A stretch of DNA of 64,000 nt from Saccharomonospora cyanea NA-134 (GCF_000244975.1 NZ_CM001440.1:1353538-1417537), one strand, 5' to 3'; shown: positions 15,013-25,345, counted from the stretch's first letter. Translations and numbers: made by a program. Notes: generated by a model not told the origin, from the letters alone.

Positions 15013-15957
15013 ATGAGTGAAACAGTGGTGGCCGCGCGGGGGCTGCGATGCGCCTACGGCGACTTCGTCGCTGTGCGCGACGTGGAGTTCTCGGTACGCA
15101 GGGGGGAGCTGTTCGCGCTGCTGGGCACGAACGGAGCGGGAAAGACGACGACGATGGAGACGTTGGAGGGGCACCGGCCGCCCACGGAGGGCACGGTACG
15201 CGTGCTCGGTCATGATCCGTTCCGCGAGCGCGCCCTGGTGCACCGGCGGTGCGGGATCATGCTGCAGGCCGGTGGGTTCGCGGGCGACCTCACCGTGCGC
15301 GAGACGGCTCGGATGTGGAGCCGGGTGATCACCAGGAAGTCCACTGTGGATGAATCGCTCGAACGACTGGGGCTCGCCCATCGTGCCGGGGTGCGGGTGA
15401 AGCAGCTTTCGGGAGGGGAGCGGCGCAGGCTCGACCTGGTGCTCGCCACCCTCGGTGGCCCGGAGGTCCTGTTCCTGGACGAACCGACCACGGGCCTCGA
15501 CCCGGAGTCGCGGCAGGCGACGTGGGAGCTGGTGAGGGAGTTGCTCGCCGAGGGCACCACGGTCGTTTTGACCACGCACTACCTGGAGGAGGCCGAACGG
15601 CTCGCGCACCGGCTGGCGATCATGCACGAGGGGGGTCTCGCCGTGGAGGGCAGCCTCGCCGAGGTCCTCGGCCGCTACGGGGCCCGCATCGACTTCCGGG
15701 TGGCGACACCGGACGGGGCGGTGCCGCCCACGCTGCCATCCCTGCCCCGGCTGTTCGGTGACGTGGACCTCGACTCCTGCGCCGACGGGCGCGTCGGCAT
15801 CACCACCGACGACCTGCAGGGCGACCTGGAACACGTGCTGGCGTGGGCCCGGACCCACGAGCTGCGGTTGCACGGCCTCAGCGCCCGCCACGCGACGCTG
15901 GACGAGGTGTTCCGCGACGTCGTCGAGTCGACCCGACCTTCGGAGGTACCGGCATGA
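15013..15957 (+). CDS. ABC-2 exporter ATP-binding protein
   Basis: 314-aa ABC ATPase of the DrrA/CcmA type. Walker A GTNGAGKTTT (about residues 40-49), Q-loop around LQAGGFAGDLT, signature LSGGERRRLDL, Walker B VLFLDEPTTGLDP and H-loop LTTHYLEEAERLA are all intact. A C-terminal extension of about 90 residues, typical of DrrA-like drug exporters, follows. It energises the adjacent permease to move a lipid or drug outward. ATG at 15013 with GGGGG just upstream. Overlap with the permease gene is four bases. It is divergent from a DesK/DesR system that probably controls it. Confidence 0.93.
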   Translation: MSETVVAARGLRCAYGDFVAVRDVEFSVRRGELFALLGTNGAGKTTTMETLEGHRPPTEGTVRVLGHDPFRERALVHRRCGIMLQAGGFAGDLTVRETARMWSRVITRKSTVDESLERLGLAHRAGVRVKQLSGGERRRLDLVLATLGGPEVLFLDEPTTGLDPESRQATWELVRELLAEGTTVVLTTHYLEEAERLAHRLAIMHEGGLAVEGSLAEVLGRYGARIDFRVATPDGAVPPTLPSLPRLFGDVDLDSCADGRVGITTDDLQGDLEHVLAWARTHELRLHGLSARHATLDEVFRDVVESTRPSEVPA

Positions 15958-16700
15958 ACACGCGCGCTCTGTCGTCGATCTTCACCGCGGAACTGAGGTT
16001 GCTGGTGCGCAACACCGCCGTGGCGGTGTCGGCGCTGCTGATGCCGTTGGTGATCGGCGGCATGTTCGTCGTCTCCGGGCTCCAGCAGGCCCCCGCGGCG
16101 GGCTGGGGGTTCTACGTCGCGCTGATGCTGCTCACCGTGTTCGGCATGTCGGGCTGCATCGCCGCGGCGGGCACGCTGACCTATCGCCGCGACGAGCTGT
16201 ACCTCAAACGACTGCGCTGCTCGGAGGCGTCCGACGCCACCATTCTCGCGGGCGTGCTGGCGCCCGTGGTGGTGGTGACGGTCGTGCAGTGCCTGCTCAT
16301 GGTGGTGGTGACCGCCGTGGCCGCCGAGTCGCTGCCCGCGAATCCCGTGCTGCTCGTGGCGGTGATCGTCTTCGGCACGGTGTGCAGTGTGGGGCTCGGC
16401 ATGGCGACCACCGGGTTCGCGTCGTCGGGGGAGCAGGCTCAGACCGTGGCCACACCGGTGTTCTTCGTGCTCATCGGCACCGCGATCTGGGCGGCGACGG
16501 ACCTGGCGGAGGGGTTGAGCACGGTGCAGATGCTGTCGCCGGGCGGCGCGGTCGTGCAGTTGACGCAACTCGCGTACACGGGGGCGCCGCTGTCCGAGAC
16601 GGCCTCCGGCGCGCTACCGGCCCTCGGGGGCCTGGTCGCCTGGGCGGTGCTCGGTGCGGGCGCGGCGAAGCGGTACTTCCGCTGGGAGCCTCGTCACTGA
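15954..16700 (+). CDS. ABC-2 type permease
   Basis: 248-aa integral membrane protein with six hydrophobic segments, an N-terminal cytoplasmic start (NTRALSSIFTAELRLLVRN) and an ABC-2 layout. The loop between helices 2 and 3 has the family-typical RDELYLKRLRCSEASDATILAG. It forms the channel for the ATPase encoded immediately upstream (ATGA overlap). The substrate is unknown; control by a DesK/DesR pair suggests defence against a membrane-active compound or membrane-lipid adjustment. Its 3' end overlaps the convergent ferric-reductase-like gene by 7 bases. Confidence 0.9.
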   Translation: MNTRALSSIFTAELRLLVRNTAVAVSALLMPLVIGGMFVVSGLQQAPAAGWGFYVALMLLTVFGMSGCIAAAGTLTYRRDELYLKRLRCSEASDATILAGVLAPVVVVTVVQCLLMVVVTAVAAESLPANPVLLVAVIVFGTVCSVGLGMATTGFASSGEQAQTVATPVFFVLIGTAIWAATDLAEGLSTVQMLSPGGAVVQLTQLAYTGAPLSETASGALPALGGLVAWAVLGAGAAKRYFRWEPRH

Positions 16701-17611
16701 CCGCGCTCGTCGACGACCGACGCGGGGGCGGGTTGACTGAGCGGCCTGCCCCCGTCCCGACCCGTGACGACGACCAGTACCAGGACGACCACGGTGCCCG
16801 CGGCCAGCAGCAGGGCGCCCACACGGCGGGCGACCGGCACGAGACCCCGCGTCCGCTCCCAGCGCTCCACGGGCCGAGCGGGCGCCACGACCCGCGCCAG
16901 CAGCAGGACCGCCACGGGCAACTGCAACACCCACAGGGTCGTCCTCGGCCACCCGTCGAACCAGACGTTGGTGCCGTAGAGCAACGTGTGCCACACGCTC
17001 AGGACGTACACCACGAGGATGCAGCGGTGCAGTGCCCGCCACAGGCGAGCGCCAAGGCGGTCGCGCACGTAGAAGGCGAGCCCCAGCGGGATCGCGAGGT
17101 AGAACGCGAGCAGGCCGAGCAGGATGGCGACCCGCCCGGTGCCCGAGGTGTAGCCGCCGGGCACGAACGTCTGCACGAACGACGCCCACACCCCGTCGCC
17201 CTCGCGGACGAGTTCCGCGAAGAAGGCGGCGGCATGGGCGAACATCAGGCCGATCGTGGTGAGGCTGGTGGCCCGGTGCCAGCGTTCCACCCGCGCCGGT
17301 GCGACGCGCAGCCAGCTCGGGCGGGCGCTCGACCGGATCAGACCGAGCATGGTCGTCAGCCAGGCCCACAGCAGCGCCGACCAGCCGAACGCCTGGCACA
17401 ACCAGTACAGCCAGTACTGACCGGCGTCCGCGAGGAACGGCATCACCGCGAGGGTGGGGGACTCGCCGGAGGCGATCCGCGCGGTCAACCAGGCGAACAG
17501 CCCGAGTGTGACGAGCAGGGCGGCACTCGCGTCGAACACCGCGACGCGCAGATCGGCGCGCAGGCCCGTCCCACGCCGGGTGGGCCTGCCCTCCACGGCT
17601 GGGCCGGTCAT
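16694..17611 (-). CDS. ferric-reductase-like transmembrane protein
   Basis: 305-aa polytopic membrane protein with about six transmembrane helices. The candidate haem-ligating His pairs are WHRATSLTTIGLMFAHAAAFF and RALHRCILVVYVLSVWHTLLYG, the spacing seen in ferric-reductase-like (Ferric_reduct) transmembrane domains and YedZ/MsrQ. No FAD/NAD domain is present, so a partner would supply electrons. ATG at 17611 (MTGPAVEG) is chosen; longer starts add Arg-rich sequence. It overlaps the upstream DUF574 methyltransferase gene by four bases, indicating cotranscription despite no evident common pathway. Confidence 0.75.
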   Translation of the reverse strand: MTGPAVEGRPTRRGTGLRADLRVAVFDASAALLVTLGLFAWLTARIASGESPTLAVMPFLADAGQYWLYWLCQAFGWSALLWAWLTTMLGLIRSSARPSWLRVAPARVERWHRATSLTTIGLMFAHAAAFFAELVREGDGVWASFVQTFVPGGYTSGTGRVAILLGLLAFYLAIPLGLAFYVRDRLGARLWRALHRCILVVYVLSVWHTLLYGTNVWFDGWPRTTLWVLQLPVAVLLLARVVAPARPVERWERTRGLVPVARRVGALLLAAGTVVVLVLVVVTGRDGGRPLSQPAPASVVDERGQ

Positions 17612-18441
17612 GCCGGGTTCTTGCGTGCCACTCCCGCCACAGCGCGCGTCCGGGCGGGGTCGCCGACGAACGGCGAGTCGGGACGCCACTGCGGCAACCA
17701 CACCAGGCCGGGGTCGAGCAGCTCGAAGTCGCCGAAGAACTCCGCGATCTCCGAGCGGCCGCGCAACCCGCTGTCGCCCTTCATCGACGTCCGGGAACGG
17801 TAGTCGTCGCTGATCTGGCCGAACGCCTGCTGCGCCGACTCGTCACCGGTGTCGAGACACGCGTGGGACAGCACCAGCAGGCTGCCGGGAGCGAGCTGGT
17901 CGCGGTAGAACGCCAGCACGGTCTCCGGCTTCTGCTCCGCGGGCAGCAGGTGCAGCAGCGCGACCGTCAGCAGGCAGATCGGCTCCCGGGGATCGATGCC
18001 CTCGGCCAGCACCCGCTTCCACAACTCGGCACCGTCGAAGAAGTCGCCGGCCAGCGCGCGGTGCCGAGCCGGGTCGGCGGTGTCCTCCAACAGGATCTGC
18101 GCGTGGGCGTGGGCGACCGGCTCGTTGTCGATGTAGACCACACGGCTCGCGCCGGGAGCCACCTCGTCGGCGATCTCGTGCACGCTGCCCTGCGTGGGCA
18201 GGCCGCTGCCGATGTCGACGAACTGGCGGATACCACTCTCCGCCGCGAACCGCACGGCCCTGCGGAGGAAGGCTCGGTTCTCGCGCACCGCCTCCCGGAT
18301 CTCGGGGGCGCGGGCGAGCTGTTTCTCGGCGAACTCGCGGTCGACGGCGTAGTTGTTGGACCCGCCGAGCCAGTAGTCGTAGACCCGCCCGGAACTGGGG
18401 CGGCTCAGATCGAGGTCGAGGGTTTTCCTGTGATCCGACAC
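17608..18441 (-). CDS. DUF574-type SAM-dependent methyltransferase
   Basis: 277-aa member of the SAM_MT_2/DUF574 family, an actinomycete-specific expansion. Hallmarks are the N-terminal RPSSGRVYDYWLGGSNNYAVDRE, then IRQFVDIGSGLPTQGSVHEIA (SAM site), RVVYIDNEPVAHAHAQ and the C-terminal region FELLDPGLVWLPQWRPD. Substrates of the family are not known. GTG at 18441 is used because it matches the usual N-terminus (SDHRKTLDLDLSRPSSGRVYDY); longer frames are Arg/Thr-rich noise. Overlaps the ferric-reductase-like gene by four bases. Confidence 0.9.
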   Translation of the reverse strand: MSDHRKTLDLDLSRPSSGRVYDYWLGGSNNYAVDREFAEKQLARAPEIREAVRENRAFLRRAVRFAAESGIRQFVDIGSGLPTQGSVHEIADEVAPGASRVVYIDNEPVAHAHAQILLEDTADPARHRALAGDFFDGAELWKRVLAEGIDPREPICLLTVALLHLLPAEQKPETVLAFYRDQLAPGSLLVLSHACLDTGDESAQQAFGQISDDYRSRTSMKGDSGLRGRSEIAEFFGDFELLDPGLVWLPQWRPDSPFVGDPARTRAVAGVARKNPA

Positions 18442-18512
18442 ACGGCGAGCGTAGCGAAGGGATCGCCCGATCGCGTCGGCCGTCCGGGGCAGCCGGAGCC
18501 GGACACGAGAAA

Positions 18513-18540
18513 GGGCCACCGGCGTCCGTGCCGGTGGCCC
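18513..18540 (-). terminator. terminator of the fucose importer operon
   Basis: GGGCCACCGGC (18513-18523), 6-nt loop, GCCGGTGGCCC (18530-18540): a perfect 11-bp stem 16 nt beyond the binding-protein stop. It closes the long minus-strand operon that begins near 25306. Confidence 0.78.
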
Positions 18541-18556
18541 TGCCGAAACCCCGAGC

Positions 18557-19519
18557 TCACTCGTAGATCGCGGCCTGGATCTCCTCGTCGTCGATGTTGT
18601 TCCTGTCGTACCAGTAGAAGTTGGTGTCGATCTGCTTCGGCAGTTCCTCACCGTTGATGGCCTTCATGGCCGAGGCCACGAGCCTGCGTCCCATGTCGAT
18701 GGGGTCCTGGGTGACCGCGCCGGTCATCGCACCGCTGCGGATGGCGTCGATCTGTGCCTGTCCCGAGTCGAAGCCGACCACGGTGAGGCCTTCCTTGCCG
18801 CTCTCGCGGACCCCGTTGATCACACCGATCGCCGAGCCCTCGTTGGAGGCGTAGACGCCGTCGAGGTCGGGGTTCGCCGAGATGATCGACTTGGTGATGT
18901 TGGCCGACTCGAGTTGGTCACCGCCGCCGTACTGCGGGTCGAGCACGGTGATGCCGGGCGCGTTGGCCTCCATCCACTCGCGGAAGCCGTCGCGGCGGTC
19001 GATACCCGAGCGACTGGTCTGGTCGTGCACCACCATCGCGACCTTGCCCTTGCCGTCCAACGCCTCGGCCATGTGCTTCGCGGCCTCGGCCGCGGCGGCC
19101 TTGTTGTCGGTGGCCACGGTGGTCACCGGGATGTCGCTCTCCACGCCGGAGTCGAAGGCGACCACCGGAATGTCCTGTGCCTGCGCCTGCTCAAGAAGCG
19201 GTGCGGCGGCCTTGCTGTCCAACGCCGCGAAACCGATCGCGTCGGGGCTCTTGGCGAGATCGTTGGTGAGCATGTTGAGCTGTTCCTCGACGTCCTGCTC
19301 GGTGGCGGGACCGACGAACGTCACGCGGGCGCCGAGCTTGGCCGCCTCCTCCTCGGCGCCCTGCTTCACCGCCTGCCAGAACTGGTGCTGGAAGCCCTTC
19401 GACACGATGGCGATGTAGGGCTGGTCGCCCCCGCCGCCGCCGGACTCCGAGCCGCACGCGGTGAGCGTCAGTCCCAGCGCGGCCGCCGCGGCCGCCGCTG
19501 CGAGCCTGGTGAGTTTCAT
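18557..19519 (-). CDS. sugar ABC substrate-binding lipoprotein (L-fucose, inferred)
   Basis: 320-aa periplasmic-binding-protein-fold lipoprotein of the ribose/RbsB class. Signal peptide with lipobox LTLTAC (Cys about residue 22). Mature domain: IAIVSKGFQHQFWQAVKQGAEEEAAKLG at the start of lobe 1, DGVYASNEGSAIGVINGV and TVVGFDSGQAQIDAIRSGAMTGAVTQDP in the later region, as in RbsB-type proteins. It captures a sugar outside the membrane and delivers it to the permease at 19554. Sugar assignment to L-fucose (or a related 6-deoxysugar) is inferred from the catabolic genes cotranscribed upstream. Last gene of the operon. Confidence 0.9.
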   Translation of the reverse strand: MKLTRLAAAAAAAALGLTLTACGSESGGGGGDQPYIAIVSKGFQHQFWQAVKQGAEEEAAKLGARVTFVGPATEQDVEEQLNMLTNDLAKSPDAIGFAALDSKAAAPLLEQAQAQDIPVVAFDSGVESDIPVTTVATDNKAAAAEAAKHMAEALDGKGKVAMVVHDQTSRSGIDRRDGFREWMEANAPGITVLDPQYGGGDQLESANITKSIISANPDLDGVYASNEGSAIGVINGVRESGKEGLTVVGFDSGQAQIDAIRSGAMTGAVTQDPIDMGRRLVASAMKAINGEELPKQIDTNFYWYDRNNIDDEEIQAAIYE

Positions 19520-19553
19520 GACCAGATCTCCTTTGTTCTGGTGGGGTGGGCGG

Positions 19554-20570
19554 TCAGACCGAGGTGTCCTTCTTGCGCATCCGGTCGGCGTAGACGGCGA
19601 CGAGGATGACGCAACCGAGGATGACGTTCTGCCATTCCTGCGGGATGGACATGATCTGAAGTCCGTTGTTGAGCACCGAGATGATCAGCGCGCCGATCAG
19701 GGTGCCGAGGATGGAGCCCTTGCCGCCGGACAGCGACGTTCCGCCGATGACGACGGCGGCGATGGCCTGCAGCTCGTAGCCCATGCCGGTCGCGGGCTGG
19801 GCGGAACCGAGCCGTGCGGAGATCAGCACACCGGCCAGGCCGATGAACAGCCCCGCGAAGGCGTAGACGGCGATCTTCCAGCGGCGCACGTCGATGCCCG
19901 ACAGCGCCGTGGCTTCCTCGTTGCTGCCGATCGAGTACGTGTAGCGGCCGAGGACGCTGCGGGTCAGCAGCACGCTGGCGATGATCGCCACGGCGATGAG
20001 GATGAGCACCGCGTTCGGGAAGTCGACGCCGGGGATCAGGTTGCCGCGGGAGAGTTCCACGTAGCCCGGGACGTCGTTGAAGTAGATCGGCGCGCTGTCG
20101 GACAGGACCAGCGCGAGCCCCTCGGCGACCAGCATCATGGCGAGCGTGGCGATGAACGGCGGGATCTTGAGGAACGCGATGTTGAGCCCGTTCACCAGGC
20201 CGACGAGCCCGCCGAACAGCACCGCGCACAGCACGCCGAGGGGCAGCGGCAGGCCGAGATCGACGAGGAACACGCCCGACATCACCGCGCACAGCGCCAT
20301 GCCCGTGCCGATGGACAGGTCGATACCGCCCGTGATGATGACGAACGTCGTTCCGATGGCCAGCGTGCCGATCACGACGGTCGAGAACAGGATCGCGGTG
20401 AAGTTGTCGTACGTGAAGAAGTACGGACTCGCGATCGAGAAGAACGCGTAGATCACGATGAGGCTGGCGAACGCGAGCAGTTGCTGCAGCCTGCTCTTCA
20501 GCATTCCCTGGACGCCGTTCGTGGCGCCGGTGTCCGATGTGCTCGCTTGTTGCGTCTTGACCGTTGTCAT
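19554..20570 (-). CDS. sugar ABC permease, RbsC type (L-fucose, inferred)
   Basis: 338-aa inner-membrane permease with eight to ten helices. The conserved RbsC/AraH features are [21 protein letters not shown] (about residues 75-95) and the C-terminal [21 protein letters not shown] Ser/Thr-rich cytoplasmic N-terminus of about 30 residues precedes the first helix. ATG at 20570 overlaps the ATPase gene by four bases. Forms the importer with the genes at 20567 and 18557. Confidence 0.93.
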   Translation of the reverse strand: MTTVKTQQASTSDTGATNGVQGMLKSRLQQLLAFASLIVIYAFFSIASPYFFTYDNFTAILFSTVVIGTLAIGTTFVIITGGIDLSIGTGMALCAVMSGVFLVDLGLPLPLGVLCAVLFGGLVGLVNGLNIAFLKIPPFIATLAMMLVAEGLALVLSDSAPIYFNDVPGYVELSRGNLIPGVDFPNAVLILIAVAIIASVLLTRSVLGRYTYSIGSNEEATALSGIDVRRWKIAVYAFAGLFIGLAGVLISARLGSAQPATGMGYELQAIAAVVIGGTSLSGGKGSILGTLIGALIISVLNNGLQIMSIPQEWQNVILGCVILVAVYADRMRKKDTSV

Positions 20571-22150
20571 CGCTGTCCCGCCTCTTTCTCGGCCTCGTCG
20601 CCGACCGCGTCCACCTCGGGGCGCAGCGTGGCGTAGTGCATGATGTTCTCCTGGCTCGCCTCGTCCGCGTCGAGCACGGCGGTCAGCCGTCCCTCGCTCA
20701 TCACCGCGACCCGGTGCGACATGCGGAGGATCTCGGGGAGTTCGGACGAGATCATGATGATCGACTTGCCCTGTGCGGCGAGGTCGTTCAGCAGTGTGTA
20801 GATCTCGTCCTTCGCGCCGACGTCGATGCCTCTGGTGGGTTCGTCGAAGATCAGCACATCGCAGTCGGTGACCAGCCACTTCGCGATGACGACCTTCTGC
20901 TGGTTGCCGCCGGACAGGTGCTTGGCGATCTGGTCGATCGACGGAGTCTTGATCCTGAGCGTCTCGACGTAGCGTCGCGCGGTGTCGCGGACCTCGCGGT
21001 CGTTCACGAAGCCCGCCGTGGAGAACGACCGGCTCAGCGAGCCCAGCGCGATGTTCGCCTTCACGTCCTTCTCGAGCAGCAGGCCGAACCGTTTGCGGTC
21101 CTCGGACAGGTACCCGATACCGAGCCGGGCGGCGTCGGCGGGCCGTTTGACGCGCACGCGCCTGCCGTGCAGTGTCACGGTGCCCGAGGTGATCGGGTCG
21201 GCACCGACGAGTGCCCTCGCCACCTCGGTGCGGCCCGCACCCATCAGGCCCGCGAACCCCAGGATCTCGCCGCGCCGCAGCTCGAAGCTCACGTCGTCGA
21301 GCAGTGCCTTGGTCGACAGGCCGCGAACGTCCAGCACGACCTCCCGGTCGTCGCGCACGTTCACCGGCCCCACGTTCGTGTCGAGTGAGCGGCCGACCAT
21401 CCGGGCGATGATCTCGGACGTCGTCGTGGTCGCGGAGTCGACCGTGTCGATGTACGCGCCGTCGCGGATCACCGTGACGCGGTCGCAGATCCGCTTGATC
21501 TCCTCCATTCGGTGGGAGATGTAGATGGCGCCGGTGCCCGGCCGTACGAACCGGCGGATCAGCTCGTGCAGGGTGGCGACCTCGTTGTCGTTCAGGGCGG
21601 CCGTCGGTTCGTCCAGGATCAGCACCTTCGGGTCGTACGACAGCGCCTTGGCGATCTCCACCATCTGCGCCTTCGCCACCGTGAGGTCGCCGACGACGGC
21701 CTTCGGGTCCAGCGGTAGGTGCAGTCGCTCCAGCAGCTCGGCCGCGTCGTGGTTGAGCCTGCGCTCGTCGAGCAGCAGCCCCGCCCTGCGCGGCTCCCTG
21801 CCGATGAAGATGTTCTGCGCCACCGTCAGGTGCGGCACGAGGTTGAGTTCCTGGTGGATGATGCTGATGCCCAACCCCGTCGCCTCGCGCGGGTTCGCGG
21901 CCCGGTAGGGGCGGCCGTCGAGGAAGAACTCACCGGCGTCGGGCTTCTCGATGCCCGACAGCAGTTTCATCAGCGTGGACTTGCCCGCGCCGTTCTCGCC
22001 GACGAGTGCCAGCACCTCGCCCGAGGCCAGTTCGAGCCGCATGCCGTCCAGCGCCCGCACGCCGGGGAAACTCTTCCGGACACCCTCGACCCGCAACAAC
22101 GCCGGCTGCGTGGCGGTGGCTTCCGGGGTGGCCGTGGCCGTGTCGCTCAT
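20567..22150 (-). CDS. sugar ABC ATPase with two NBDs, RbsA type
   Basis: 527-aa double ATPase. NBD1 has Walker [17 protein letters not shown] (about residue 52), signature-region [13 protein letters not shown] and Walker [15 protein letters not shown]2 has the degenerate Walker A typical of RbsA ([14 protein letters not shown]), [15 protein letters not shown] and [15 protein letters not shown]. Energises uptake through the permease at 19554. It lies 3 nt downstream of the lactonase gene on the same strand, in the fucose operon. Confidence 0.93.
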   Translation of the reverse strand: MSDTATATPEATATQPALLRVEGVRKSFPGVRALDGMRLELASGEVLALVGENGAGKSTLMKLLSGIEKPDAGEFFLDGRPYRAANPREATGLGISIIHQELNLVPHLTVAQNIFIGREPRRAGLLLDERRLNHDAAELLERLHLPLDPKAVVGDLTVAKAQMVEIAKALSYDPKVLILDEPTAALNDNEVATLHELIRRFVRPGTGAIYISHRMEEIKRICDRVTVIRDGAYIDTVDSATTTTSEIIARMVGRSLDTNVGPVNVRDDREVVLDVRGLSTKALLDDVSFELRRGEILGFAGLMGAGRTEVARALVGADPITSGTVTLHGRRVRVKRPADAARLGIGYLSEDRKRFGLLLEKDVKANIALGSLSRSFSTAGFVNDREVRDTARRYVETLRIKTPSIDQIAKHLSGGNQQKVVIAKWLVTDCDVLIFDEPTRGIDVGAKDEIYTLLNDLAAQGKSIIMISSELPEILRMSHRVAVMSEGRLTAVLDADEASQENIMHYATLRPEVDAVGDEAEKEAGQR

Positions 22151-22153
22151 GCC

Positions 22154-23068
22154 TCACGCTCCCTTGCGTCGCGGACCATCGAGTCGGTACACCTTCTGTG
22201 CCGTGCGGCCGAGCACGGCGGCCTGTTCGTCCGCGCCGAGTTCGGCCACCAGCTCGGCCGTGACCTCCCACATCGGCTGGTAGCCGCCGTGCGGCAGGGT
22301 CATCGGCCAGTCGCCGCCGTAGAGCAGGCGGTCGGGCCCGAACGCCTCCAGCGCCGTCTCCCACGCCGGCCGCAGGGCGTCGACCGTCACCTCCACACCC
22401 GGCGCGTGCAGGCCGGACACCTTGGCCACGGTGTTGGGTCTGCGTGCCAGTTCGGTGACGAGCTCGCGCCACCGCGCGAACGCGATGGGATCGGTGGAGC
22501 CTGCGGGCGGCTTGCCGAGGTGGTCGAGCACGATGCGCAGGTCGCCCACGGCGTCGGCGAGCTCCACCGTCGCGGACAGGTGCCGGGGCCAGGCGTCGGG
22601 GACGTCGAAGGGCAGTCCGCGTTCGGCCAGCGACTTCAGCGAGGTACGTACCTCGGGCAGGGCGAGGAAGTCGTCCCTCGGGTCGTCGTGCACCAGGTGG
22701 CGGACCCCCGTGAACGCCGGGTGCTCGCACAGCCGGTCGAGCTGCTCGCGGGCACGGCCCGGCTCGTCCAGCCGGACCCAGCCGACCACGCCGACGATCC
22801 ACGGATGCGCGTCGGCCTGCGCGAGCATGAACTCGGTGTCCCGTTCGGAGTCCTCCGCCTGTACGAGCACGGCGTGCTCGACGCCGGCGGCGTCCAGTTC
22901 GGCGCGGGCCCGCTCCGCCGTCATGGTGGCGTGCAGGGGGCTGTCCTCGGGAATCCAGCCGTAGGAGCTGACGGAGAGGTCCCAGAGATGCAGGTGAGCG
23001 TCGACCGTGCGAACTCCCGAGGGGCGGGACGACGAATGCGGCACCATCGGCACTGTCGGCACTGTCAT
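22154..23068 (-). CDS. amidohydrolase, L-fuconolactonase (inferred)
   Basis: 304-aa amidohydrolase-2 family protein. Metal-site motif TVDAHLHLWDLS (about residues 21-32), then TGVRHLVHDDPRDDF, RIVLDHLGKPP and the C-terminal acid in RLLYGGDWPMTLPHGGY. These are the hallmarks of cog3618 lactonases such as L-fucono-1,5-lactonase and L-rhamnono-lactonase. It opens the lactone made by the dehydrogenase at 23065 to L-fuconate. ATG at 23068 overlaps the stop of that gene by four bases. Longer in-frame starts overlap the dehydrogenase completely and are rejected. Confidence 0.88.
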   Translation of the reverse strand: MTVPTVPMVPHSSSRPSGVRTVDAHLHLWDLSVSSYGWIPEDSPLHATMTAERARAELDAAGVEHAVLVQAEDSERDTEFMLAQADAHPWIVGVVGWVRLDEPGRAREQLDRLCEHPAFTGVRHLVHDDPRDDFLALPEVRTSLKSLAERGLPFDVPDAWPRHLSATVELADAVGDLRIVLDHLGKPPAGSTDPIAFARWRELVTELARRPNTVAKVSGLHAPGVEVTVDALRPAWETALEAFGPDRLLYGGDWPMTLPHGGYQPMWEVTAELVAELGADEQAAVLGRTAQKVYRLDGPRRKGA

Positions 23069-24036
23069 AGCCGTGTCAGTCCTTTGTCTCGCAGGGCCTT
23101 CCACAGCCCGTCGGGAACCGGGGCTGCCATGCGGTCGGCGTTGTCTCGGATCTGGGCGGGGGTGGCCGAACCGGCCACGACTGTACGCACAGAGGGCTCG
23201 GTGAGGGAATAGCGGAGTGCCGCGGTCGGCAGGTCCACCCCGAACTCGGCGCACACCGCCGCGATGGCGCGGGCTCTGGCCAGTACCTCCGTCGGTACGG
23301 GCCCGTACTCGTACCGGCCGCTCTCGTCGGGCTCGGACGTGGTGAGCACCCCGGAGTTGAACACGGCGGCGCTCACCACGCCGATGCCGCGGGCACGGCA
23401 CTCGGGCAGCACGGCCTCGGCCGCCGACTGGTCGAGCAGTGTGAGGCGGCCCGCCACCATCAGCAGGTCGGGCACGCCTGTGCGGGCGGAGGCCAGCAGC
23501 GCCGGGGTCGACTTCGAGCCCACGCCCACGGCGGAGACCACGCCCTCGTCCCGCAGCGTGGCGAGCGCGTCGAGCCCGGAGCTGAGCGCGGTGTCCAGTG
23601 CGCCGGGAGCGCCTTCCTCGGGGTCGTGCAGGTACAGCACGTCCACGGAGTCGAGTCCCAGCCGGTTCAGGGAGTCCTCCAGGCCACGGCGCACGCCGTC
23701 GGCGGAGAAGTCCCACACCCGCCTGTGGTCGGCGGGGACGACGAAGTCGTGTGCGGTGTCGAGTTCCCCGGTGTCGGGCACGGGCTCCAGCAGCCTGCCG
23801 ACCTTGGTGGAGACCACGAACTCGTCACGCGGCTTGGTGGCGAGGAACGCGCCGAGCCTGCGTTCGGACAGCCCGAGCCCGTAGTGCGGGGCGGTGTCGA
23901 AGTACCGGACGCCGCGCTCCCAGGCCGTCTCCAGGACGGCCCAGGCCTGCTCGTCGGTCATGCGCTCGTACAGGTTGCCGAGGTTGGCGGCCCCGAGCGA
24001 CAGCGGAGGAAACTCCAGCGTCGGTCGCTCAGCCAT
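23065..24036 (-). CDS. aldo/keto reductase, L-fucose dehydrogenase (inferred)
   Basis: 323-aa aldo/keto reductase. Tetrad: Asp and Tyr in [20 protein letters not shown], Lys in [11 protein letters not shown], His in [10 protein letters not shown]. The sequence around [18 protein letters not shown] is characteristic of the L-fucose/D-threo-aldose 1-dehydrogenase group, which oxidises L-fucose to the 1,5-lactone with NAD(P). ATG at 24036. It overlaps the fuconate dehydratase gene (8 bases) and the lactonase gene (4 bases), so the three catalytic steps are translationally linked. Confidence 0.9.
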   Translation of the reverse strand: MAERPTLEFPPLSLGAANLGNLYERMTDEQAWAVLETAWERGVRYFDTAPHYGLGLSERRLGAFLATKPRDEFVVSTKVGRLLEPVPDTGELDTAHDFVVPADHRRVWDFSADGVRRGLEDSLNRLGLDSVDVLYLHDPEEGAPGALDTALSSGLDALATLRDEGVVSAVGVGSKSTPALLASARTGVPDLLMVAGRLTLLDQSAAEAVLPECRARGIGVVSAAVFNSGVLTTSEPDESGRYEYGPVPTEVLARARAIAAVCAEFGVDLPTAALRYSLTEPSVRTVVAGSATPAQIRDNADRMAAPVPDGLWKALRDKGLTRL

Positions 24037-25306
24037 GCTCGTACTCCCGCAGCGACGCCGGGAACATCTCGGTGCTCGCACCCGGGGTGGTGGGAGCGAC
24101 GTAGCGTCCGCCGCGCACGACGACGGGGTCGACGAAGTGCTCGTGCAGGTGGTCGACGAACTCGATGACCCGGCCCTCGGTGCTGCCGGACACCGCCACG
24201 TAGTCGAACATCGCGAGGTGCTGGACGGCCTCGCACAGGCCCACGCCACCGGCGTGCGGGCACACGGGCACGCCGAACTTCGCCGCCAGCAGCAGGATCG
24301 CGATGTTCTCGTTCACGCCGGCCACGCGGGTGGCGTCGAGCTGCAGCACCCGGATCGCGTCGGCCTGCAGGAACTGTTTGAACAGCACCCGGTTGGCGAT
24401 GTGCTCGCCGCTGGCCACCGGCACCGGTGCCACGGCCTTGGCGATCGCGGCGTGGGCGAGCAGGTCGTCCGGGCTGGTCGGCTCCTCGATCCACGCGATG
24501 TCGAACCGCTCCAGCGCCTTGACCCACGTGACCGCCTCGGAGACGTCCCACCGCTGGTTGGCGTCGACCGCGATGCGCACGTCCGGGCCGCACACCTCCC
24601 GGGCGATCCTCAACCTGCGGATGTCGTCGTCGAGGTCCGCGCCGACCTTCAGCTTGATCTGGGTGAAGCCGTCGTCGACGGCCTCGCGGCACAGTCGCTT
24701 CAGCTTGTCGTCGTCGTAGCCGAGCCAGCCGGGCGTGGTGGTGTAGGCGGGGTAGCCGTGTTCGAGCAGCGTGCGCTCCCGCTCCGCGCGGCCGCTCTCG
24801 GCGGCCCGCAGCAGTTCGAGAGCCTCGTCGCGGGTGAGGGCGTCGGTGAGGTAGCGGAAGTCCACCAGGTCGACGAGTTCCTCGGGGCTCATCGACGCGA
24901 GCAACTGCCACAGCGGCTTGCCCTCGCGCTTGGCCCTGAGGTCCCACAGCGCGTTGACCACCGCACCGATGGCCATGTGCATGACGCCCTTCTCGGGGCC
25001 GAGCCAGCGTAGCTGCGAGTCGTGCACCAGTTCGCGCCACATGCCGCCGAGGTCGGCGAGGGTGGCGTCGACGTCGCGCCCGACCAGGTGCGCCTCCAGC
25101 GTGCGCAGCGCGGCCACCTGAACGTCGTTGCCCCTGCCGATGGTGAACACGAAGCCGTGACCCGACAGACCGTCCTCGGCGTCGGTGACCACCCGCACGT
25201 AGCTCGCCGAATAGTCCGGGTCGGGGTTCATCGCGTCCGAGCCGTCCAGCGTCTGGGACGTCGGAAAGCGCACGTCGTGGGTGTGCAGGGCCAGAATGCG
25301 CGCCAC
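24029..25306 (-). CDS. L-fuconate dehydratase (enolase superfamily)
   Basis: 425-aa enolase-superfamily enzyme. The N-terminal capping domain carries [26 protein letters not shown], diagnostic of L-fuconate dehydratase. The barrel has the KxK base (TQIKLKVG), metal ligands in [19 protein letters not shown] and ASGEHIANR, and the His base in [10 protein letters not shown]. Converts L-fuconate to 2-keto-3-deoxy-L-fuconate using Mg. GTG at 25306 is used (GAAGGCGG upstream); GTG 25336 would add ten residues but falls at the predicted transcription start. First gene of the long minus-strand operon; its promoter holds an ACATCCGATGT palindrome. Confidence 0.93.
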   Translation of the reverse strand: MARILALHTHDVRFPTSQTLDGSDAMNPDPDYSASYVRVVTDAEDGLSGHGFVFTIGRGNDVQVAALRTLEAHLVGRDVDATLADLGGMWRELVHDSQLRWLGPEKGVMHMAIGAVVNALWDLRAKREGKPLWQLLASMSPEELVDLVDFRYLTDALTRDEALELLRAAESGRAERERTLLEHGYPAYTTTPGWLGYDDDKLKRLCREAVDDGFTQIKLKVGADLDDDIRRLRIAREVCGPDVRIAVDANQRWDVSEAVTWVKALERFDIAWIEEPTSPDDLLAHAAIAKAVAPVPVASGEHIANRVLFKQFLQADAIRVLQLDATRVAGVNENIAILLLAAKFGVPVCPHAGGVGLCEAVQHLAMFDYVAVSGSTEGRVIEFVDHLHEHFVDPVVVRGGRYVAPTTPGASTEMFPASLREYEHG

Positions 25307-25345
25307 GGAGCTACCGCCTTCGTTGGTGTGAGTCACTGCGGCGAA

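Noticed and set aside
15758-17803. 681-codon open frame on the plus strand
   Set aside because: Out-of-frame with the ABC permease and antisense to the ferric-reductase-like gene; a GC-bias artefact.
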